From Opitutus sp. GAS368 (GTDB taxonomy: Bacteria > Verrucomicrobiota > Verrucomicrobiae > Opitutales > UBA953): 6,475 nt of DNA. The notes under the pieces are model-generated. The model was given only the letters and a program-made list of their open reading frames with translations, did not search any database and was not told the origin of the DNA. Positions 1 through 5,989 of the stretch are shown piece after piece. The stretch lies in assembly GCA_943332745.1 (NCBI GenBank), contig CALQQQ010000068.1, positions 1 to 6,475 of the forward strand, read 5' to 3'. The translations under genes were made by a program, and so were the position numbers. How positions within the stretch are numbered: position 1 is the first letter of the stretch; each line of letters begins with the position of its first letter.

Positions 1-237
1 CCGACGCAGAAGTGGATCCGCTTCGAGCTCTCGGCCGTCATCGGCGACGCCGTCACGGGTCGCTGGAACTTGAAGGTCACGCCGGAAGGCGGCGCGACCC
101 AGGAATTCAAAGGCCTCCCCTGCCGTCACCCGGACATGAAGACCCTCGATTGGGTCGGCTTCATCAGCAACGCGAACGAGAAGACCGAGTTCTACCTCGA
201 CGACCTCGCGATCCTGACGGACGACCCCGCCCGCTGA
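1..237 (+). CDS. C-terminal fragment of a probable secreted jelly-roll (concanavalin A-like / CBM-like) domain protein
   Basis: Frame 1 is open from the first base to a TGA at 235-237, giving 78 residues with no start inside the window, so this is the 3' end of a gene that begins to the left. The piece reads as alternating beta strands (WIRFELSAVIG, GRWNLKVTPEGG, LDWVGFISNA) and closes with FYLDDLAIL. A closing strand of the form F-Y-L-D-D is typical of the last strand of concanavalin A-like or carbohydrate-binding jelly-roll domains in large extracellular proteins of Verrucomicrobiota and Planctomycetota. The catalytic or main domain, if any, is outside the window, so no function can be assigned. 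The stop codon directly abuts that of the convergent esterase gene with no intervening base. The reading frame is secure; the domain class is inferred from pattern only. Confidence 0.7.
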   Translation, partial: PTQKWIRFELSAVIGDAVTGRWNLKVTPEGGATQEFKGLPCRHPDMKTLDWVGFISNANEKTEFYLDDLAILTDDPAR

Positions 238-1074
238 TCACTTGGCGGGCTTCGGGTTCTCCTTGAAGAACCGGACGATCAGCTCGGTGGAGCCCTTGGC
301 GTATTCGTGGCCGCCCGTATGGATGCCCGTCACGAGAGGCGCACCTTTGGACGAAGCGAAGATTGTCGCGTTCAAAACGCCCTCTTTAGCCCAAGGCTTA
401 CCTTCTTCGGCGCAACCATTGAAACGACGCACCGCGGCGAAGGTGGCCTGCTGCCAGGTGAACTTGACGAGCGGGTCCTTTTCTCCGGCGACATGGATGA
501 CCGGCATCGGTGGCAAAGACTTGGAGTCGGCCCGCAAGCCGCCCGCGACGGAGCCGACCGCGGCGATGATTTCCGGGCGAGCCTGCCAGAGCAGATAACT
601 GAAGGCCGCTCCATTGGAATGGCCCATGGAGTAGATCCGGCGGTCATCGACCGCATACTGCTTCTTCAGGTCGGCCAGGATGGCATCGAAGAGATGGATA
701 TCGCGGTCGCCCTCGCCGCCGACGGTCGTCTGCCAGCCCGGCATACGGCCTTCCTTGTCGACGAGCGGCGAGACGGTCGGGAGCCCCTGCGGGAAGACGA
801 GGAGCGAGGTCTTATCGGCCTGATCATAGCCCCACTTAGCGGCGGAATGGGTGGAGCGTCCGCCGTGGCCATGCCAGCAGAAAACCAAGGCGACCTGACC
901 GGTCACGGCGGCCGGCACGCGGACCAAAGCCGTCCGCTTGATACCATCGACCGTCCAGGTCTTCTCGACAAACCCTTCCGGAGCCTTGGCCGACAGCAAC
1001 TCGCGGAACTTACCCTGAGCGGACAAGGAGACCGCACCGAATAGGGAGAGGCAAAGAATCAGGAAAAGTCGCAT
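238..1074 (-). CDS. Secreted alpha/beta-hydrolase esterase, PHB depolymerase / feruloyl esterase (LpqC-like) family
   Basis: The 278-residue product from ATG 1074 begins with a clear signal peptide: MRLF, a hydrophobic stretch to about residue 17, and a likely cut near SLSA-QG. The mature part has the order expected for the PHB depolymerase/feruloyl esterase family: an oxyanion-region HGHGG at 68-72, the nucleophile elbow GHSNG with Ser153, an acid in AGEKDP (Asp200) and the catalytic histidine in GGHEY (His256). The family hydrolyses ester bonds of polyhydroxyalkanoates or of feruloyl/acetyl groups on plant polysaccharides; the substrate here cannot be read from sequence. An in-frame GTG at 1092 would add MEPFLF, but it lies inside a terminator-like stem and has no ribosome-binding site. 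ATG 1074 puts the signal peptide at the true N-terminus, with GGAG 12 nt upstream. The gene follows the BI-1 gene on the same strand, but a terminator separates them. Confidence 0.85.
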   Translation of the reverse strand: MRLFLILCLSLFGAVSLSAQGKFRELLSAKAPEGFVEKTWTVDGIKRTALVRVPAAVTGQVALVFCWHGHGGRSTHSAAKWGYDQADKTSLLVFPQGLPTVSPLVDKEGRMPGWQTTVGGEGDRDIHLFDAILADLKKQYAVDDRRIYSMGHSNGAAFSYLLWQARPEIIAAVGSVAGGLRADSKSLPPMPVIHVAGEKDPLVKFTWQQATFAAVRRFNGCAEEGKPWAKEGVLNATIFASSKGAPLVTGIHTGGHEYAKGSTELIVRFFKENPKPAK

Positions 1075-1114
1075 AAATAAAAAGGGCTCCACGATATAAC
1101 ACCGGGAAGCCCTT
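1075..1114 (-). terminator. Intrinsic terminator of the BI-1 gene, abutting the esterase start codon
   Basis: Reading the minus strand, AAGGGCTTCC (1114-1105) pairs with GGAGCCCTT (1090-1082) as a 9-bp stem with one bulged T and a 14-nt loop. It is followed by the T-rich run TTTTTATTT (1083-1075). It starts 22 bp past the BI-1 stop codon, which suits a Rho-independent terminator. The T-run ends exactly at the esterase ATG, and the only SD-like GGAG for that gene is part of the 3' stem arm. The structure could therefore also act as a leader hairpin that limits esterase translation. Confidence 0.65.
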
Positions 1115-1135
1115 CAAGGTTGCCGGCGGACCGGA

Positions 1136-1852
1136 TTATTCGCGACGACCCGCGAAGAGGCGAATGACGTAGAAGAGCAGCGTGACGAAGGAGGAGAACA
1201 GGACGAAGGCCGCGGCGACATGCTGGTCGGTCTCCATGGTGTTCTTGATCTCGTTCGTCTGGTAAAGGATGACGGTGGCCATCAGGACGATCATCGCCAC
1301 GGAGAACCAGGTACCGAGCGACCAGCCAGCGAAGAGCGAGACGATGACGATACCGAGGGCGCAGATGCTGCCGATGACGATGGCGACCTTGAGGAAGGAG
1401 AAGTCGAGGTTCGTCATGAACACCACCGCCGTCAGGGCGATCACGAGGGCGCCGGTGGCCATGCAGGCCGGGACGAGGATCTCGCCAGGGTTGCCCTTGG
1501 TGACGATTGCGGTATAGTAGATGAGGGGGACGAAGATGAGGGCCTGCAGGAGGACATAGATGCCCAGACCGGCGTATTGCGCGGCGCGGGAGGCGCGGTT
1601 GAAGGCCAAGGACTGGGCGGCGGTGGTGCCGAGCCAGAAGAGGACCATGACGCCGAGGATACCCCAGGAGCCGATGCCGGCGATGGCGCGCATGAACGTC
1701 TCGGCGATACCGGAAACGAAAAAGCCGTATAGGGCGAGGGCGAAGGCGGCGAACGAGGCGGCCACGAGGCCGTAGGTACGGCGGAAGAAAGCCGCGCGGT
1801 CGGAGGCCGGGGCGTCAGCGACGATGAAGGGATTGGATTCCATGCCCTCCAT
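1136..1852 (-). CDS. Bax inhibitor-1 (BI-1/YccA/YbhL) family seven-helix membrane protein
   Basis: The 238-residue product is almost entirely membrane-embedded, with hydrophobic helices at roughly 27-49, 61-80, 93-113, 125-146, 154-175, 179-196 and 212-233. That is the BI-1 fold topology and a normal length. Family features are the soluble N-terminus with FFRRTYGLVAAS before the first helix, the middle TNLDFSFLK segment, and the end of helix 6 (LYQTNEIKN). Characterised relatives are pH-sensitive Ca2+ leak channels (Bacillus YetJ) or modulators of membrane proteolysis (E. coli YccA); the role here is unknown. The two aspartates of the YetJ di-aspartyl sensor appear replaced, by Gln198 and Ser221. 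ATG 1852 is preferred, with AAGGGG a few bases upstream. ATG 1843, three codons later, is possible but has a poorly spaced site. The gene lies 39 bp downstream of the Verru_Chthon-like gene, on the same strand. Confidence 0.9.
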   Translation of the reverse strand: MEGMESNPFIVADAPASDRAAFFRRTYGLVAASFAAFALALYGFFVSGIAETFMRAIAGIGSWGILGVMVLFWLGTTAAQSLAFNRASRAAQYAGLGIYVLLQALIFVPLIYYTAIVTKGNPGEILVPACMATGALVIALTAVVFMTNLDFSFLKVAIVIGSICALGIVIVSLFAGWSLGTWFSVAMIVLMATVILYQTNEIKNTMETDQHVAAAFVLFSSFVTLLFYVIRLFAGRRE

Positions 1853-1891
1853 CTTACCCCTTTCCCCCGGCAGTCAAGTCCGCCCCATCCT

Positions 1892-4411
1892 TCACCGGTT
1901 ACGAAACCGCACCGAAATTATCCTGTAACGCCTCCCCAGATGCGCCGCAGGATGTTCTTCCGCTACGCGCTGGACGATTAATTCGCAGGTACAGCGTCCG
2001 CTTGGCCCCATAGCTTGCCCAATGACCTTAAAAGTATCCCCTCTCACTGTCAGCACAGGTGCCCACGCCTCAAGGAGATCTCCCACGCTCAGATGGACAG
2101 GTAAAGCCGGCGAGGTCGTCGCAAACGGCGCATTGATTCCAGCCGAAACCAAAGCCTGCTCCAGAAGTCCTGAGCTCCCGAAAGCTTGGAGCGAAGCATA
2201 AGGCCAGCCATGGGTTGGCTGGAGTTCGACAATCCGGCGGGCTAGTTCGGCTAAACGCGGTTCCTCAAGTTTACGCACACACTGTTGACCAGTCAGACCT
2301 AGGAAAGCCGACGACGGGAGCAACTCCGCGCCACCATCGCTGAGATCGACCTCAGATAAGGCTCCCCACTTAGTCAAAGGCGCACCCGATGGCCTGGAGA
2401 AGAACAGAGCTCCTCGAAGCGGCGATGGGTCGAAAGGGCCACCCGCATCAGAAGCCCACGCCCCCATCGAATCGCGCAGAAAAGCCTCCCACGCTGCTGG
2501 ATCGCGTGAATTGACATTGAACGGACCGATCACCTGAAGTCCGCTCGCCGCCTGAGCGGAGTCCGCGGAGACCAATGGATCGGCCGCAATGAGGAAAGGG
2601 TTATGCGAAATTACACCAGTTTCCTTCACGGCGAGAGCCGCTCCAAAGAAGGATGAGTCCATGGACTCCAGCCAAGCCTTCGAGCCGGGTGCCTCCAGAT
2701 GCCGCAACGTTCCCACCGAGACACGTGGCCAGGCTGGGACATCCTTCAATCGCACCGAAGCGAACGCGCCGACCTGGGCGGCATCATGACGGTTGGCGCT
2801 TAGATCCCAGAGCGGCCCCGCCAAAGGCGAGGCATCATGATCGAGTACGTCCAAGGCCGATAGGACGGGGTGATCAATCGTCCATTCGGCCGCATCGGCC
2901 GGATTAGCTAGATTCCAGTGGACCTTCGCATGTATTTGAGATGCTGCGGACCAAAGTTCCTGGGGCGACCGCGGACGCAGCCGGATTCGCAGACACGCCC
3001 GACGTTCCTCGATGACGTAACCAGAACTATCCTCACGGGAATAATCCTCGCCTGTGGTACGAATCAGAAAATCCGGAAAGACAATACCCTCGAGGGCGAT
3101 GAGCGGTGTAGCGGGATAAGCAGCGATGGCCTCATCCCGCGCCGGCTCGCCCGCGTAAGGCCGGAGGCGCAGCCCGACCTTACCCCGGAAGCGAACGGCA
3201 ATTTCGATACGATCCGTCGGCAGAAAAATCGTCGGGTCAGGTCGCCGCCAACCAGCACCATGATTCGTCCGATCCAGTTTCCAGGTCATCTTTGACAAGA
3301 CGCGCGCTAACCCCTGGGGTTGGATCTCGGGCGAAGGACTCACCGAAGCGTACACCTCTCCCGGAAGTAACCCGCGCGTATTCATACCATGAGTAGAAGT
3401 ATCGGCCACCTCAGACCAAAACCATAGCCCGCGCTCACGGAGACCTTGCCGGATGACGCCAAAATCTTCCTGCGGGCAGTCATCCAAATCCACGACAAAA
3501 GAACTCTGGGCGTCGAGGTTCGTCACGGTGACCTCAGGTGAGCCGACGACCTCGACCAAGAACATTTTACCCTGGGAGGCCGCGAGGAGCGGTACCGTCA
3601 GCGGATTCCAGAGCACGACGGAACCGTGAAACCGAAGTCGGTGTCGACCATCGTTCCGCGAATTAAAGAATCCCAGGCTCAACCTGAGATCCGTCAACAC
3701 GGGCGCGAGATCCAGTGAGCGCGCCTCGTCATGGACCCGGCGCAACGGATAACCCTTGGCAGGAATCTGCCCGAACGCGGGAGTTCCCATCGCTTCAGCG
3801 AGGGGATTACCAACACTCGTCCGCAAAGTTACGCCATCAGATAGATTTCGCCTCCAGCCGCCGCGAACCGAATCAGTCAGGAGCCCGCGCACCTGCCAGG
3901 ACGTACCGGTCGCGACAGCTGGAATGAAGAACTCACGACCCGCTACTTCCAACGCCACCCGCTGCGCGGCGCTGACGCCTTCCGGTAATGCATGCGGCAG
4001 CTTGGCCCTTCCAGCGGAAGTGCGGGCCCAGGCTGAGGCCTGCAATGCCGCTATATGCGTCGCTGCTGCATCTTGAGACAAAGACAGGTCCGTCGCCGTC
4101 CAATCACATCGGAGCACGCCATCGGAATGCTCACCGTGGAGCACATGGGATCCGGTTTTATTAACAATACTCAAGGCGGACCCTTCCGGCACGAAGGTAT
4201 ACGCGACGTCCGGACCAGACTGAGCAGCGAGCTCAGAAAGACCAACGATTGCCGTATTTTCCGCAGCTTGGCGAAGACTGCGCGTAGAGCTATAAACTTG
4301 GGCATGCCGTGCCTCCACCGTCACCAAGGAAGCCAGACTGATGACCGTCAGGGCGAGGGTCGCCATCAACATCAGCGCGACCAACAAAGCTAATCCTATT
4401 CTCTTATTCAT
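1892..4411 (-). CDS. Verru_Chthon cassette protein A-like, pilin/PilX-type membrane-anchored protein
   Basis: The 839-residue product starts MNKRIG and has one hydrophobic segment at about 6-31, as in PilX-like minor pilin proteins. After it, QAAENTAIVGLSELAAQSGPD (48-68) matches the family's conserved (A-x-A-L-x-L-A-G-E-L-Q-x-x-x-G-P-D) block. Further family signatures are GLLTDSVRGGWRRNL (176-190), VVLWNPLTVPL (265-275), GPFNVNSRDPAAWEAFL (629-645), SLQAFGSSGLLEQAL with AGINAPF (740-763), and the closing DLLEAWAPVLTVRGDTFKV and CELIVQRV (778-816). The family sits in cassettes with prepilin-like partners and is presumed to belong to a type IV pilus or secretion-like assembly; its function is unproven. 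The frame stays open upstream to 4966, but that part is antisense to a response regulator and has no protein character, so ATG 4411 is chosen. No clear SD precedes it. Hand-counted lines show about 52-58% GC, lower than the neighbours. Confidence 0.8.
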   Translation of the reverse strand: MNKRIGLALLVALMLMATLALTVISLASLVTVEARHAQVYSSTRSLRQAAENTAIVGLSELAAQSGPDVAYTFVPEGSALSIVNKTGSHVLHGEHSDGVLRCDWTATDLSLSQDAAATHIAALQASAWARTSAGRAKLPHALPEGVSAAQRVALEVAGREFFIPAVATGTSWQVRGLLTDSVRGGWRRNLSDGVTLRTSVGNPLAEAMGTPAFGQIPAKGYPLRRVHDEARSLDLAPVLTDLRLSLGFFNSRNDGRHRLRFHGSVVLWNPLTVPLLAASQGKMFLVEVVGSPEVTVTNLDAQSSFVVDLDDCPQEDFGVIRQGLRERGLWFWSEVADTSTHGMNTRGLLPGEVYASVSPSPEIQPQGLARVLSKMTWKLDRTNHGAGWRRPDPTIFLPTDRIEIAVRFRGKVGLRLRPYAGEPARDEAIAAYPATPLIALEGIVFPDFLIRTTGEDYSREDSSGYVIEERRACLRIRLRPRSPQELWSAASQIHAKVHWNLANPADAAEWTIDHPVLSALDVLDHDASPLAGPLWDLSANRHDAAQVGAFASVRLKDVPAWPRVSVGTLRHLEAPGSKAWLESMDSSFFGAALAVKETGVISHNPFLIAADPLVSADSAQAASGLQVIGPFNVNSRDPAAWEAFLRDSMGAWASDAGGPFDPSPLRGALFFSRPSGAPLTKWGALSEVDLSDGGAELLPSSAFLGLTGQQCVRKLEEPRLAELARRIVELQPTHGWPYASLQAFGSSGLLEQALVSAGINAPFATTSPALPVHLSVGDLLEAWAPVLTVRGDTFKVIGQAMGPSGRCTCELIVQRVAEEHPAAHLGRRYRIISVRFRNR

Positions 4412-4487
4412 TGATGAGGGATAAGCCCTATCGTCTTTCCATTGATAATATTCGCGCAAATCCGGAGATATCCCATGTAACACTCCT
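4412..4487. promoter_or_regulatory. Divergent intergenic region between the Verru_Chthon-like gene and the first response regulator
   Basis: These 76 bp separate two divergent start codons and must hold the start signals of both unless transcription begins elsewhere. The middle (4441-4452) is unusually AT-rich. On the minus strand it contains TATTAT (4450-4445), one mismatch from a sigma-70 -10 box. On the plus strand it contains TTGATA (4442-4447), one mismatch from a -35 box, but no good partner box at normal spacing was found for either. GGAG at 4464-4467 is complementary to CTCC at 4483-4486, just before ATG 4488. The region is supported by geometry; the individual boxes are weak. Confidence 0.4.
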
Positions 4488-5240
4488 ATGAAGACACCAC
4501 TACGTAAAATCCGTGTCACTCGTCTGGTCGCTGGCCCGACAGAGTTGATGACTCCAAAGAGGCCATCCTTCCCGCACTCAGCCGAAGTCAAGAAGCGCGT
4601 GCTCGTGATTGAAGACCAGTCGGCAGTCTGCGACTTAGTGGCGGAGATGGTACACGCCCACCCGCGTTGCGTCTCGGTCGGTACGGCCTCTGAAGGCTTG
4701 AGCGCCGTGGAACTCGCCTTGGAACTCCGACCGGATATTCTGATCCTCGATGTCATCATGCCCGGTGTCGGCGGCATCGAGGTCCTCCGTCGACTCGGCG
4801 GTAGCCTGCCCGGGATGAAGGTGCTGATCTTCTCCGGTAAACAGGAGCCGCATATCGTCCGCGCACTCATGCAGTCCGGCATCCATGGCTTCGTGAACAA
4901 GAACGGCCCGCTCTCCGAGCTCCGCAAGGCGCTCGATGCCATCGCCCTCGGTAATACCTGGTTCACCGAAGATTTCAGCCGTACGGTCCGCCTCGCCCTC
5001 GCCTCCCCCTCCCACCTCGTCGAAGGTGTGATCGATCAGTTGACCCCCCGGGAACGAGAGATCGCGGTGCTCATCGCCAAGAGCCACAGCAGCAAAGAGG
5101 TCGCCCACCAACTGCACATCAGTATCAAGACCGCCGAGAACCATCGGGCTAACCTGATGCGTAAGCTGGGTGTCCGGGATGTGGCCGGACTAGTCCGCTT
5201 CGTGGTCCGCCAAGGCCTAGTCGACCCCACGGCGGAATAA
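4488..5240 (+). CDS. NarL/FixJ-type response regulator (receiver + LuxR-type HTH), first of a tandem pair
   Basis: The 250-residue product has a receiver domain at about 37-155 and a LuxR/GerE-type DNA-binding domain at about 183-247. Receiver residues are intact: acidic pair Glu42-Asp43, phospho-acceptor Asp88 in DILILDVIMPG, Ser116 and Lys138. The output domain carries the classical LTPREREIAVLIAKSHSSKEVA core, followed by KTAENHRANLMRKLGV with the recognition helix. Such proteins are cytoplasmic, phosphorylated by a sensor kinase, and bind DNA as dimers. It aligns without gaps to the next gene, with about half of the positions identical by hand count, but has 27 extra N-terminal residues (basic, Pro-rich). 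A later start at ATG 4548 would remove 20 of these. ATG 4488 is preferred because both genes begin ATGAAGAC after a similar CACTCC run. Neither start has a normally spaced SD. No kinase is in the window. Confidence 0.9.
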   Translation: MKTPLRKIRVTRLVAGPTELMTPKRPSFPHSAEVKKRVLVIEDQSAVCDLVAEMVHAHPRCVSVGTASEGLSAVELALELRPDILILDVIMPGVGGIEVLRRLGGSLPGMKVLIFSGKQEPHIVRALMQSGIHGFVNKNGPLSELRKALDAIALGNTWFTEDFSRTVRLALASPSHLVEGVIDQLTPREREIAVLIAKSHSSKEVAHQLHISIKTAENHRANLMRKLGVRDVAGLVRFVVRQGLVDPTAE

Positions 5241-5251
5241 GATTGTTACCA

Positions 5252-5273
5252 GCGAACGCCCTTTTGCGTTCGC
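5252..5273 (+). promoter_or_regulatory. Perfect 8-bp stem-loop between the two response regulator genes
   Basis: GCGAACGC (5252-5259) and GCGTTCGC (5266-5273) are exact reverse complements around the 6-nt loop CCTTTT. The hairpin begins 11 bp after the first regulator's stop. Neither strand has a T-run after the stem, so it is not a canonical intrinsic terminator. Possible roles are an RNA-processing or mRNA-stability element, a weak attenuator tuning the second gene, or a binding site for a dimeric protein. The structure is certain from sequence; the role is not. Confidence 0.6.
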
Positions 5274-5280
5274 CTGCGGC

Positions 5281-5311
5281 GGGGAGGAGGCCAGAATCAT
5301 CGACACTCCCC
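5281..5311 (+). promoter_or_regulatory. Displaced SD-like tract complementary to the start-codon-proximal sequence of the second regulator
   Basis: GGGGAGGAGG (5281-5290) is a strong purine-rich ribosome-binding-like tract, but it ends 22 nt before ATG 5313, too far for normal use. Its first six bases, GGGGAG, are exactly complementary to CTCCCC (5306-5311), which ends one base before the start codon. Pairing would fold the tract and the start region into one hairpin with a 19-nt loop and could restrict initiation. No other SD-like sequence lies closer to the ATG. Confidence 0.4.
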
Positions 5312-5312
5312 A

Positions 5313-5984
5313 ATGAAGACAACTTCCCGGAAGGCGAAATCGGTCGTGGTCGTGGAAGACCAGACCGCCATCTGCGAACTGATCATCGAGATGCTCGAAG
5401 CCCGCGGCATCTATCGCGTCCTGGGCTCGACGGACGACGGTAACGAAGGCCTGGCTCTGGCGAAACAGCTCAAGCCGGACATCCTCATCCTCGACATCCT
5501 CCTGCCCGGCATCAGCGGATTGGAAGTCCTCCGCCAGTTGCACGAATCCCAGCCCGAACTCAAGGTGCTGGTCTTCTCCGCTAAATCCGAGAAGCAGCTT
5601 GCCCGCGGGCTTCTCAAGGTCGGCGTCCGTGGCTACGTCCCGAAGAGCGCCCGCCTCTCCGAACTCCGCCAAGCGGTCGATGCCGTCGCTGCCGGCGATA
5701 CCTGGTTCAGCGAAGCCTTCCAAAAGGCCATGGCCGATGCCCTCACCGCGCCGGAAAGCGAGGTCGACGCTAAGGGCACGACGCTCACGGAACGCGAGAA
5801 GGAGATCGCAATCCTGCTGGCCAAGAGTTTCTCGAGCAAGGAAGTGGCCGTGAAACTCGACATCAGCGCCAAGACGGTCGAGAACCACCGCACGAACCTG
5901 ATGCGCAAACTCGGCGTCCACGATGTCGCCGGGGTCATCCGCTTCGTGGTACGCCAAGGCTTCTACGACCCGTCGGACGGCTGA
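5313..5984 (+). CDS. NarL/FixJ-type response regulator (receiver + LuxR-type HTH), second of a tandem pair
   Basis: The 223-residue product is a standard-length NarL/FixJ regulator. The receiver at about 10-128 has acidic Glu15-Asp16, phospho-acceptor Asp61 in DILILDILLPG, Ser89, Lys111 and the switch aromatic Tyr108. The HTH domain at about 156-220 contains LTEREKEIAILLAKSFSSKEVA and KTVENHRTNLMRKLGVHDVAG. It should be a cytoplasmic, phosphorylation-controlled transcription factor. Compared with the preceding paralogue the strongest identity is in the DNA-binding half (NHR.NLMRKLGV.DVAG, RFVVRQG), so the two may recognise related sites while differing in what activates them; that last step is inference. 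It follows the first regulator by 72 bp, which hold a stem-loop and a misplaced SD-like tract, so co-transcription with separately tuned translation is plausible. It converges with the toxin gene, with 5 bp between the stops. Confidence 0.92.
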   Translation: MKTTSRKAKSVVVVEDQTAICELIIEMLEARGIYRVLGSTDDGNEGLALAKQLKPDILILDILLPGISGLEVLRQLHESQPELKVLVFSAKSEKQLARGLLKVGVRGYVPKSARLSELRQAVDAVAAGDTWFSEAFQKAMADALTAPESEVDAKGTTLTEREKEIAILLAKSFSSKEVAVKLDISAKTVENHRTNLMRKLGVHDVAGVIRFVVRQGFYDPSDG

Positions 5985-5989
5985 ACTGG

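Noticed and set aside
307..1044. 245-codon plus-strand open frame opposite the esterase
   Set aside because: High-GC shadow frame; the minus strand encodes a signal peptide and a complete Ser-Asp-His triad.
1093..1117. Possible sigma-70 promoter for the esterase (minus strand TTGAAG and TATATC)
   Set aside because: The spacer is only about 13 bp and both boxes fall inside the terminator hairpin.
1220..1732. Plus-strand open frame with an Asp/Glu/Gly-rich product opposite the BI-1 gene
   Set aside because: The acidic composition is the expected antisense of hydrophobic membrane-helix codons; no independent evidence.
4412..4966. Upstream continuation of the Verru_Chthon-like reading frame on the minus strand (185 extra residues)
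   Set aside because: It is antisense to the receiver domain of the first response regulator, is rich in Ser/Arg/Thr/Pro without domain character, and would put the membrane segment in mid-protein.
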